The notes: generated by a model from the sequence alone, not told the origin. A DNA stretch of 5,265 nt from Deltaproteobacteria bacterium RIFCSPLOWO2_12_FULL_60_16 (GCA_001798565.1 MGSR01000097.1:1-5265), one strand, 5' to 3'; counted from the stretch's first letter, positions 1 through 5,057 are shown. Program-made: numbers and translations.

Positions 1-594
1 ACCTTCAAAGGCGAGCTTGATGACGCCCGGATCGGCGCCGGGAGCGACGACGAAGTCGTACTCGAGCTGGCGCTGATTGCCGTAGTAGATCAAATCCACG
101 CCGGGGTAGACGCTCTCATATCTCACCTTGGCGTAGCTCGGAACGTTCGTTCGCCAGTTCGAACGATCCTTGCCGCTGAAGTAATTGCTCTTGCCGGGCA
201 GCTCGTCGAGCCCGGTGATCCGCGACGCGGAATTGGCGCCGAGGAGCCTCATCCGCAGCACAGCCGATTTTGGATTTTCGATTTTGGATTTTGGATTAGC
301 CTGTACGGGGAGGCCGTTTTCTGACCTTGATTCGGGATTGCTTAAGGCCAGCACCGCCTCGGTGGAGGTCAGGAACAGGCTGTAGCCGCTGCCGCGAGAC
401 AGGAACTTGACCTGACCATCGGTCTGCCCCTGGTTGGCTTCGAAGCTGAGGGGCAGCTTTCCATACGTTGCCACGACCTTTTGCTTCGCGGCCTTGGCAA
501 CTTCAGCTAAAGTCGCCTCAGAAAGCGCCAAAACAAGAAGAATAACTATCCCACAGAAGGCGGCTGTTTGCCTGAGCTTCTTCGCGCTTTTCAT
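1..594 (-). CDS. Secreted SBBP/beta-propeller-type protein, N-terminal part (partial)
   Basis: The minus-strand frame is open from an ATG at 594 to the window edge, giving 198 residues with the C-terminus missing. Residues 1-30 form a Sec signal peptide: basic start (KSAKKLR), a hydrophobic core around 15-24, and a probable signal peptidase I site after ATLA at 30. The mature part carries the block [10 protein letters not shown] (48-57), then [13 protein letters not shown] (64-76), then [19 protein letters not shown] (163-181) and [13 protein letters not shown]. These are hallmarks I recognise from the N-terminal domain of large exported proteins that continue into SBBP (beta-propeller) repeats, usually several hundred residues longer. 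Function is unknown; an extracellular or cell-surface structural role is inference. Residues 99-110 ([12 protein letters not shown]) are encoded by a heptanucleotide repeat and look like a low-complexity insertion. The start is supported by AGGAGGTGG just upstream and by a near-consensus promoter. I am sure it is a gene, less sure of the downstream architecture. Confidence 0.88.
   Translation of the reverse strand, partial: MKSAKKLRQTAAFCGIVILLVLALSEATLAEVAKAAKQKVVATYGKLPLSFEANQGQTDGQVKFLSRGSGYSLFLTSTEAVLALSNPESRSENGLPVQANPKSKIENPKSAVLRMRLLGANSASRITGLDELPGKSNYFSGKDRSNWRTNVPSYAKVRYESVYPGVDLIYYGNQRQLEYDFVVAPGADPGVIKLAFEG
266..297. repeat. Heptanucleotide tandem repeat GATTTTG (about 4.5 copies) inside a coding region
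   Basis: The plus strand reads GATTTTG (266-272), GATTTTC (273-279), GATTTTG (280-286), GATTTTG (287-293) and a partial GATT (294-297). The unit is 7 bp, so gain or loss of one copy would frameshift the minus-strand secreted protein, while three copies keep the frame. The tract is strikingly AT-rich compared with the surrounding gene. It encodes the [11 protein letters not shown] stretch between two conserved blocks. Confidence 0.9.
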
Positions 595-596
595 CG

Positions 597-605
597 CCAC
601 CTCCT
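597..605 (-). promoter_or_regulatory. Strong ribosome binding site of the secreted protein gene
   Basis: The minus strand reads AGGAGGTGG immediately before CGATG. It is a near-perfect anti-16S match at short spacing and decides the ATG at 594 as start. Confidence 0.8.
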
Positions 606-657
606 TTTTACCTGCTTTGGGTAATGGCAAATCTCCCTTAACCAAAAAAACTGGCGG

Positions 658-686
658 ATAATAGGCTGGCTACCCCCCCCTGTCAA
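658..686 (-). promoter_or_regulatory. Sigma70-type promoter of the secreted protein gene, with a G8 spacer tract
   Basis: On the minus strand TTGACA (686-681) is followed by exactly 17 bp and then TATTAT (663-658). The -35 is perfect and the -10 is 5 of 6. The first eight spacer bases are all G (680-673). Transcription would begin near 651 and give a leader of about 57 nt before the ATG at 594. The box match and spacing are seen directly; activity is inference. Confidence 0.72.
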
Positions 687-823
687 GTGAAAGCTTCAAC
701 CAATGTAGCATCTTGGTCCAGGAGATGGGCGGCTCTTATGGAGTACACCCACGGCGTCGGGGTAAAGCTTGCACCGCTGATGGCCGAGGAACACGCCTGG
801 GGTTGTGAGCCAAGCGGCGTTTC

Positions 824-852
824 TTGCCAACAGTTAGTGAAACGGATAGTCT
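824..852 (+). promoter_or_regulatory. Possible weak promoter for the M48 peptidase gene
   Basis: TTGCCA (824-829), 17 bp, TAGTCT (847-852). The -35 is 5 of 6; the -10 keeps only the T, A and final T. If used, transcription would start around 859-860, almost at the ATG at 863, giving a near-leaderless message. That would fit the absence of a Shine-Dalgarno there. This is weak evidence. I see nothing else in the stretch 687-823. Confidence 0.22.
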
Positions 853-862
853 TTACCCAGTT

Positions 863-2056
863 ATGGCAAAAAGTCATTCTCTGCTCCCGGCCCTTTTTCT
901 GGCCCTGCTAGTTGCTTGCACCACGGCGCCTTACACGGGCAGAAGCCAGCTCATGTTCGTTTCCGAGAGCCAGGAAGTGAGCATGGGAGAGGAGGCTTAC
1001 CGTCATGAGCTTCGCAACAGCGTTCTCCTGCGCGACTACGAGGCGGAGCGGCTCGTGCGCAAGGTGGGGGAGAGGATAGCGCGGGCGGCGAATAAACCCG
1101 ATTACAAGTGGGAGTTCCATGTTATCGATGATCCGGAGATGGTCAATGCCTTTGCCGTCCCCGGAGGCAAGGTGGCGGTCTACAGCGGTATCTTCCCGGC
1201 CGCCAGGGACGAAGCGGGTCTGGCCGTTGTCCTCGGCCACGAGGTCGCGCATGCGCTTTTGCGCCACGCCGGCGAAAGGATAAGCCAGTCCCAGTTGTTG
1301 GGGGCCGGCATGATGCTTGCCGGGGCCTCCGGTATCAACCCCCAACTGCTGCAAGTTTTCGGCATGGGCGCTTCGGTCGGTTTGGTCCTACCCTTCAGCC
1401 GATCCCAGGAATCGGAGGCGGATCAGGTCGGCCTCGTTCTTATGGCCAAGGCCGGCTACGATCCAAGGATCTCATTGGAAGTGTGGCAGCGAATGGAGAA
1501 GAGAGAATCGGGGAGGGACCGGGCCACGCCCCCCGAATTTCTCTCCACTCACCCGGGCTACGAGACGCGGGTTCAGCGGCTCCGCGAGTACATCCCCGAG
1601 GCCCTGACCCACTACCGCCCTGCGGAGAAGACAGGGGAGTTGCTTCCCTCGCTCCAGTCGCTGGACTCTCCGAAGGCGAGAGCGGAGAGGGAGCTGCTTA
1701 AGAGGATTCAGGCGGTCAATCAGCAGGCCGGGGACGCGCGGGGCGAGAGGGCCGTGGTGGAAGCGCTGGGTTACGCGCTGAGAATGGATCCGAACCTCGT
1801 TTATCAGGAAAGTCGGCAGCGCAAGCTTGGCTACGGACAATACGGCGCCCTGCGGGCCCTCTCTTCGTTAGGACGGACTTCCCTGAGCCGGATCGCGGCT
1901 GACTATCAGAAGGGCCTCTCTTGGTCCGAGCTTAGCGAAACCCACGGAGCGCGTGTGATCGATTTGATCTCTTGGATGGGTGATCTCAGGCGGACGGCCG
2001 CGGCGATTCATGGCCAGCTGCGCAACCAGCCCGGCGCTCCTCGCCGGCTGCGATAG
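863..2056 (+). CDS. M48 family zinc metalloprotease, outer-membrane lipoprotein type
   Basis: This is a 397-residue protein. Residues 1-19 are a lipoprotein signal peptide ending in the lipobox L16-V-A-C19. T follows the cysteine, and no Asp is present to retain it at the inner membrane, so outer-membrane anchoring facing the periplasm is likely. The catalytic zinc motif HEVAH is at 126-130, and the third ligand E185 lies in SQESEADQVGL. A conserved STHPGYETRV segment follows at about 228-237. This is the arrangement of periplasmic M48 peptidases such as LoiP, YcaL and BepA, which degrade or assist misfolded outer-membrane proteins; that specific role is inference. The last 150 or so residues are not TPR-like as in BepA. 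They contain a helical stretch (328-397) with a WSELSETHG motif that I do not assign. I preferred ATG 863 over an in-frame TTG at 824 because it places the signal peptide at the N-terminus. No clear Shine-Dalgarno precedes it. The gene ends 5 bp from the convergent neighbour. Confidence 0.92.
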   Translation: MAKSHSLLPALFLALLVACTTAPYTGRSQLMFVSESQEVSMGEEAYRHELRNSVLLRDYEAERLVRKVGERIARAANKPDYKWEFHVIDDPEMVNAFAVPGGKVAVYSGIFPAARDEAGLAVVLGHEVAHALLRHAGERISQSQLLGAGMMLAGASGINPQLLQVFGMGASVGLVLPFSRSQESEADQVGLVLMAKAGYDPRISLEVWQRMEKRESGRDRATPPEFLSTHPGYETRVQRLREYIPEALTHYRPAEKTGELLPSLQSLDSPKARAERELLKRIQAVNQQAGDARGERAVVEALGYALRMDPNLVYQESRQRKLGYGQYGALRALSSLGRTSLSRIAADYQKGLSWSELSETHGARVIDLISWMGDLRRTAAAIHGQLRNQPGAPRRLR

Positions 2057-2061
2057 AGGGG

Positions 2062-2979
2062 TTAGGCGTACAGTCTGTCTATAAAGCCGCTGTCGTCGAT
2101 CTGCCTCAAGTAATGCATATCCCACAGAGACAAGGGGTTCACGCCGGCGCATTCGGGATGCTGCCGCTTCGCCAGCTCGAAGACGTTGTGGATGGCAGGC
2201 AGCGCGGGATAGGGTTTCTTCTCGAGAATCGCCGCTAACTCGCTGTAGACGTGCTCCACGATTTCCCGGTCCCAACCCTGCAGGCCGTATCTTTTCTCCA
2301 AGACGGCGATCGTTTTCGCCTTCTGGGTTTTGAAGAAGTGGATGCCCTCTACGATTCCCTTCAGCATCTTCTCGACGATGTCGCCGCGCTTTTGGACGAA
2401 ACTCCAGCTCGTGGAGATGGTGGTAAACCAAATCATCGGCTGAAAGGGGATTTCAATCACTTTGAGCCCGGCCCGCTGCGCCAGGAGATCGTCCGGCGGG
2501 GTGACCAGCGCGGCATCGAACTCGCCGGTCCGGACTCCCTCCCATGAGCCTTTGCCTTCAACGCGCCATCTCTTCATCGCCAGATCACCGCGGTCGACGT
2601 CGAGGCCGTTGTCCTTGAGAAAGAGCCAGTTGTTGAGACCCGGGTGCTGCCCCTTGTGGGCCACCACTTTGCCTTTGAGATCGCCGATCTTGTTGATCCC
2701 CGAGTCAGGCTGCGCCACCAGCCGGTGGTAGTTGAGATTGAGGGTCTGGCCCACGTAGACCCACGGATCTCCCTTGAGCCTTGCCGCGTAGGGGGACAGG
2801 TGGTTGCCGCTGACGAATTCCACTTCCCCCTTGGCGACTCCCCGGTGGGCGTCATCAGCGCTGATGAAGAAATCATACTCTACCTGAAGACCGTGTTTCT
2901 CCCAGCTTCCCGAGTCGTGGACCACGTGCAACAGAGCGAGGTGGCCGTCGGAACGATACGGAAACTTGATTTTGTCCAT
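2062..2979 (-). CDS. NMT1/THI5-like (SsuA-type) ABC substrate-binding protein without signal peptide
   Basis: This is a 305-residue protein with the periplasmic-binding-protein type II fold of the NMT1/THI5/SsuA/TauA group. The first strand (KIKFPY) leads to GSWEKHGLQVEYDFF (about 25-39), then GEVEFVSGNHLSPY, then INKIGDLKGKVVAHKGQ (about 94-110), and GEFDAALVTPP in the second lobe. Homologues bind pyrimidine thiamine precursors, sulfonates, nitrate or other small organics; the ligand here cannot be told. The sequence begins directly at the first strand. The frame upstream closes at a TGA after about 25 codons with no hydrophobic segment, so no Sec or lipoprotein signal is encoded. The product is therefore predicted cytoplasmic, or is an enzyme-like relative such as yeast THI5. 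No permease or ATPase gene lies nearby. GGAGGA with 6-nt spacing supports the start. Confidence 0.86.
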   Translation of the reverse strand: MDKIKFPYRSDGHLALLHVVHDSGSWEKHGLQVEYDFFISADDAHRGVAKGEVEFVSGNHLSPYAARLKGDPWVYVGQTLNLNYHRLVAQPDSGINKIGDLKGKVVAHKGQHPGLNNWLFLKDNGLDVDRGDLAMKRWRVEGKGSWEGVRTGEFDAALVTPPDDLLAQRAGLKVIEIPFQPMIWFTTISTSWSFVQKRGDIVEKMLKGIVEGIHFFKTQKAKTIAVLEKRYGLQGWDREIVEHVYSELAAILEKKPYPALPAIHNVFELAKRQHPECAGVNPLSLWDMHYLRQIDDSGFIDRLYA

Positions 2980-2985
2980 CTCTTT

Positions 2986-2991
2986 TCCTCC
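2986..2991 (-). promoter_or_regulatory. Ribosome binding site of the NMT1-like gene
   Basis: The minus strand has GGAGGA six bases before ATG 2979. It fixes the start and with it the lack of a signal peptide. Confidence 0.75.
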
Positions 2992-3073
2992 GGAGTCCCG
3001 TGTAATTTCGGTATCCTTCCCATTACGGGCTCCCGGTTGTCAAGGGCTACCAGATCGATCGGCATGGACGGCT

Positions 3074-3100
3074 TTGACAACGGATAGAAATCCATATAAG
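3074..3100 (+). promoter_or_regulatory. Possible plus-strand promoter in the divergent intergenic region
   Basis: TTGACA (3074-3079) is perfect and TATAAG (3095-3100) is 5 of 6, but the spacer is 15 bp, shorter than the preferred 17. If active, transcription would start near 3107 and meet the intrinsic terminator at 3179-3211, or read through into the COG1579 gene. Both boxes are clear; the spacing is the weak point. Confidence 0.35.
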
Positions 3101-3178
3101 TGTCAACCGTGGGGTTTTGAGAGGGAGTGAAAAGCATTACAGCAAAATACGATAACCGTGTTAGGATTAGGCATGGAA

Positions 3179-3211
3179 AAATGCACCCTCAGGGGTGCAT
3201 TTCTTTTTTTT
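3179..3211 (+). terminator. Strong rho-independent terminator
   Basis: A perfect 10-bp stem (AAATGCACCC 3179-3188 with GGGTGCATTT 3193-3202) closes a TCAG loop and is followed by C and eight T (3204-3211). The T-run orients it to the plus strand; on the minus strand the U-tract would be short. No plus-strand gene ends before it. The nearest upstream plus-strand gene stops at 2056, and it sits 20 nt before the TTG start of the next gene. Confidence 0.88.
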
Positions 3212-3219
3212 AGCCTGTC

Positions 3220-3225
3220 GGAGGT
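3220..3225 (+). promoter_or_regulatory. Ribosome binding site deciding the TTG start of the COG1579 gene
   Basis: GGAGGT lies 6 nt before TTG 3232. No ATG or GTG is available in frame near this position, so this site makes the TTG start convincing. It lies just after the terminator T-run. Confidence 0.72.
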
Positions 3226-3231
3226 TCGGGC

Positions 3232-3960
3232 TTGCGTGAGCAGATAGAGATCCTGGCGACGCTTCAGGAAGTGGATCGCGGGATAAAGGAAAAGAGCGGC
3301 GCCAGGGGGGCGCTCCTTGCCGAGCTGCAAAAGAAGCAAGAGGAGATCCAGGCGAGAAACAGCGAGATGACGGCGCTCCGGGGCGAATGGGAGGGAAAAG
3401 AGAAGGCGCGCCGGGAAAAGGAGCTCCAGCTCCAGGACGAAAATAAGAAGGCGACTGACAAGCGGATGCGCATGACCCGCATCAAGAACATTAAAGAGCT
3501 GCAAGCCCTCCAGCGCGAGATCGATCAGATCAAACAGGGCAACTCACAGTTGGAAGAGGAGTTGATAAAACTCATGGAGGAGCTGGAGGTGAGCGCGGCC
3601 TCGGTCCGGGCCAAGGAGGAGGAGCTGAAACAGCTTGAGGATGCCTGGAAGGAAAAGCGCGGCGGGATCGAGGCTGAGGTCGCCGGAATCGATAAGGCGG
3701 TGGCCGATGCGTCGGCGGTCCGCCAGTCCATTGCGGCCCGGCTCAACCGGGAGTTGATCGGGCGCTATGAGCTTATTTTTTCCCGCCGCGGAGGCACGGC
3801 CGTGGTGAGCGTCGCCGAGGGCATCTGCCAGGGCTGTTTTATGAACATCCCGCCGCAGTTATGGAATGAAATCATCAGGAGCGACAAGCTCATTCTCTGT
3901 CCCAGTTGCCACCGGATTCTCTACCACAAACCGGCAGTGCCAAGCGACAAACATCTCTAG
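3232..3960 (+). CDS. C4-type zinc-ribbon coiled-coil protein (COG1579/DUF164)
   Basis: This is a 242-residue protein. Residues 1-180 are a long charged antiparallel coiled-coil hairpin rich in K, E and Q. The conserved turn region MTRIKNIKELQALQREID (81-98) is typical of the family. The C-terminus is a zinc ribbon with C199-x2-C202 and C223-x2-C226, the signature GICQGCFMNIPPQLWNEI, and CPSCHRILY. The family is a widespread putative nucleic-acid-binding protein; structures show a coiled-coil hairpin joined to a zinc ribbon, but the molecular role is not settled. The length is normal and all four cysteines are present. It begins with TTG, supported by GGAGGT. The stop is 5 bp before the RNase HI start, so the two are very likely co-transcribed and perhaps translationally coupled. 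Expression may depend on read-through of the terminator at 3179-3211. Confidence 0.93.
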   Translation: MREQIEILATLQEVDRGIKEKSGARGALLAELQKKQEEIQARNSEMTALRGEWEGKEKARREKELQLQDENKKATDKRMRMTRIKNIKELQALQREIDQIKQGNSQLEEELIKLMEELEVSAASVRAKEEELKQLEDAWKEKRGGIEAEVAGIDKAVADASAVRQSIAARLNRELIGRYELIFSRRGGTAVVSVAEGICQGCFMNIPPQLWNEIIRSDKLILCPSCHRILYHKPAVPSDKHL

Positions 3961-3965
3961 AGTCT

Positions 3966-4388
3966 ATGCCAGCTCCGGGAGGCGAGTGGCTGCTCATGGT
4001 CGACGGGGCAGCCCGAGGAAACCCAGGAGAGGCGGGGTGCGGCGCGATCATCTTTGACGCGAACGGCGACGCCCTCGGAGAGCTCTACCGCTACCTCGGA
4101 CGGACCACGAATAATGTCGCCGAATACGAGGGGCTGCTCTTGGGATTGGAGAGGGTCCTGCATCTGGGCGGGAAGAGGCTCCGTGTCGAGAGCGATTCCC
4201 AGCTCCTGGTCCGGCAGCTGAACGGGCTGTACCGGGTTAAGAACGAAAAGCTCAAAACGCTGCACCAGAGGGCCTTGGGTTTGTTGCGCCGGCTGGAGGC
4301 TTGGCGTATCATTCATATACCACGCGAGAACAACAGTCTGGCCGACCGGCTGGCCAATCGCGCCATTGACGAAGCACATAAGCGTTAA
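3966..4388 (+). CDS. rnhA: Ribonuclease HI, short bacterial/archaeal type
   Basis: This is a 140-residue enzyme that cuts the RNA strand of RNA/DNA hybrids, removing R-loops and primers. The two-metal acidic set is visible: D13 in MVDGAARGNPG, E53 in NNVAEYEGL, D77 in VESDSQLLVRQL and D127 in ENNSLADRLANRA. It has no N-terminal hybrid-binding domain and resembles the compact RNase HI subtype (COG0328) with TNNVAEYEGL, rather than the E. coli form with a basic protrusion. Some relatives of this subtype also cleave RNA-DNA junctions. I chose ATG 3966 because it follows the COG1579 stop by 5 bp and gives the normal length. An in-frame ATG at 3906 would overlap the upstream gene and add unconserved residues. 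There is no strong Shine-Dalgarno, which suggests translational coupling. RNase P RNA follows 62 nt after the stop. The symbol is by family; a non-rnhA paralogue cannot be excluded. Confidence 0.93.
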   Translation: MPAPGGEWLLMVDGAARGNPGEAGCGAIIFDANGDALGELYRYLGRTTNNVAEYEGLLLGLERVLHLGGKRLRVESDSQLLVRQLNGLYRVKNEKLKTLHQRALGLLRRLEAWRIIHIPRENNSLADRLANRAIDEAHKR

Positions 4389-4397
4389 CCGTATACT
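4366..4397 (+). promoter_or_regulatory. Possible rnpB promoter, poor spacing
   Basis: TTGACG (4366-4371) and TATACT (4392-4397) lie at the end of the RNase HI gene, but 20 bp apart, which is too long for a good sigma70 promoter. TATACT is a good -10 by itself and would start transcription about 45 nt before the mature RNase P RNA. Co-transcription with the upstream genes is the alternative. Confidence 0.22.
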
Positions 4398-4418
4398 CGC
4401 GTAATCGGCCAGACGAAT

Positions 4419-4446
4419 AACGATTCAACGGTCAACGAGCAACGAA
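4419..4446. repeat. Degenerate heptamer repeat with AACG core before rnpB
   Basis: AACG occurs at 4419, 4427, 4434 and 4441. The last three units are CAACGGT, CAACGAG and CAACGAA in tandem at a 7-bp period. The array ends 4 nt before the predicted 5' end of the RNase P RNA. Confidence 0.65.
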
Positions 4447-4450
4447 CCAC

Positions 4451-4825
4451 CGGGCTAAAGTGGATCAAGCGGTCGCTTCAGCCTTAGGCTGAAGAGGAAA
4501 GTCCGGACTCCAGAGGACAGGGTGGCCGCTAACGGCGGCCCCGAGCGATCGGGGGAAAGTGCCACAGAAAAGATACCGCCCGTCCGCCTCAGGCGGATGG
4601 GTAAGGGTGAAAAGGTGAGGTAAGAGCTCACCGATCTGCCAGTAATGGTAGGTGCCGGGCAAACCCCACCCGGAGCAAGACCAAATAGGAGGGTTGGGTG
4701 GTCCGCCCTTAGCCCTCGGGTAAGGTCGCTGGACCCCGTGAGCAATCACGGGGCTAGATGAATGATCGCTGTAGCCTCTAGTAGGGGCTAGCACAGAATC
4801 CGGCTTACCGATCCACTTTAGCCCG
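4451..4825 (+). ncRNA. rnpB: RNase P RNA, bacterial type A
   Basis: This is the catalytic RNA of RNase P, which trims tRNA 5' leaders together with the RnpA protein. Helix P1 is a perfect 16-bp pairing of 4451-4466 with 4810-4825, which sets the ends and a length of about 375 nt. P3 is CTTCAGCC (4476-4483) with GGCTGAAG (4487-4494) around TTA. The conserved core GAGGAAAGTCCGGACTCC (4494-4511) forms the 5' strand of P4, and ACAGAATCCGGCTTAC (4793-4808) the 3' strand. CACAGAAAAGATACCGCC (4563-4580), the GGTAAGGGTGAAAAGG segment (about 4599-4614), and the P15 region ACCCGGAGCAAGACCAAATAGG (about 4668-4689) are all present. The layout is type A. One detail differs: the L15 tRNA-CCA-binding motif reads GGC at 4658-4660 where E. 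coli has GGU. A minus-strand reading frame crosses the gene but is an antisense by-product. No obvious terminator follows. Confidence 0.97.
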
Positions 4826-5027
4826 CAATCTTCTTTTGCGTCTACCCCCTTTCCAGCAAATCGAACAGCAGGTTGAATTGCCCCGGTTGGGGGTCTTTCA
4901 CTGATCCTCGCCTCATAAAAAACCGTTTTTCCGGCAGCCAACTCAGTCAATATCTTGTGGTTATAGGCTAGATAAGCTCCTGGAAGTAACAAGATATTGT
5001 GGTTATCCCCATACCACACTTAAAAAG
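4826..5027. other. Non-coding stretch between rnpB and the mraZ promoter region
   Basis: I see no gene here. A minus-strand frame (MWYGDNHNILLLPG from 5019) runs through it and on across antisense rnpB, and matches nothing I know. Small features are CGCAA/TTGCG flanking a T-rich loop right after rnpB, CCCC-GGTT-GGGG at 4881-4892 followed by TCTTTC, and A6CCGT5 near 4917-4930. None makes a convincing terminator. The composite repeat at 4948-5006 is listed separately. Confidence 0.5.
4948..5006. repeat. Composite inverted plus direct repeat
   Basis: CAATATCTTG (4948-4957) and CAAGATATTG (4990-4999) are perfect inverted copies. Each is followed by the same TGGTTAT, at 4958-4964 and 5000-5006. 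The two copies are offset by 42 bp, about four helical turns. As RNA it could form a 10-bp stem with a 32-nt loop; as DNA it could be a paired protein site. Function is unknown. Confidence 0.7.
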
Positions 5028-5057
5028 CGTTTTAAAACGGTCAATTTTTTTATTGAC
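5028..5057. repeat. Palindrome and inverted repeat overlapping the mraZ -35 box
   Basis: CGTTTTAAAACG (5028-5039) is a perfect 12-bp palindrome. It is followed at once by GTCAAT (5040-5045), six bases (TTTTTT is 5046-5051), and ATTGAC (5052-5057), a perfect 6-bp inverted repeat whose right arm overlaps TTGACA. This could be an operator, an AT-rich UP element, or a weak hairpin. Confidence 0.55.

Noticed and set aside
434..661. Plus-strand 75-residue frame with hydrophobic segments
   Set aside because: It is antisense to the signal peptide and leader of the secreted protein gene, has no ribosome binding site, and the real gene has promoter, Shine-Dalgarno and family motifs.
908..1354. Minus-strand 148-residue frame inside the peptidase gene
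   Set aside because: It lies wholly opposite the M48 catalytic domain, whose motifs fix the coding strand, and is of low-complexity antisense character.
1868..2431. Minus-strand 187-residue frame spanning the peptidase end and the NMT1-like gene end
   Set aside because: It is a different frame from the recognised NMT1-like protein on the same strand, has no recognisable motif, and is explained by GC-rich codon structure.
2880..3137. Minus-strand 85-residue frame upstream of the NMT1-like gene
   Set aside because: It overlaps the well-supported start of that gene in another frame and shows no signal peptide or conserved motif, so it is not an N-terminal extension.
3906..3965. Longer start for RNase HI
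   Set aside because: It would overlap the end of the COG1579 gene by 55 bases and add 20 unconserved residues; ATG 3966 gives the usual N-terminus.
4881..4900. CCCC-GGTT-GGGG followed by TCTTTC as rnpB terminator
   Set aside because: The stem is only four pairs and the T-tract is interrupted; too weak to call.
4465..5019. Minus-strand 184-residue frame across rnpB and the spacer
   Set aside because: Two thirds of it is antisense to a complete structured RNase P RNA. The remaining part resembles no known protein and lacks a good start signal.
5001..5020. Minus-strand TGTGG and TGGGGATAA as further MraZ boxes
   Set aside because: They are not in the 10-bp register, match the box poorly and lie upstream of the promoter.
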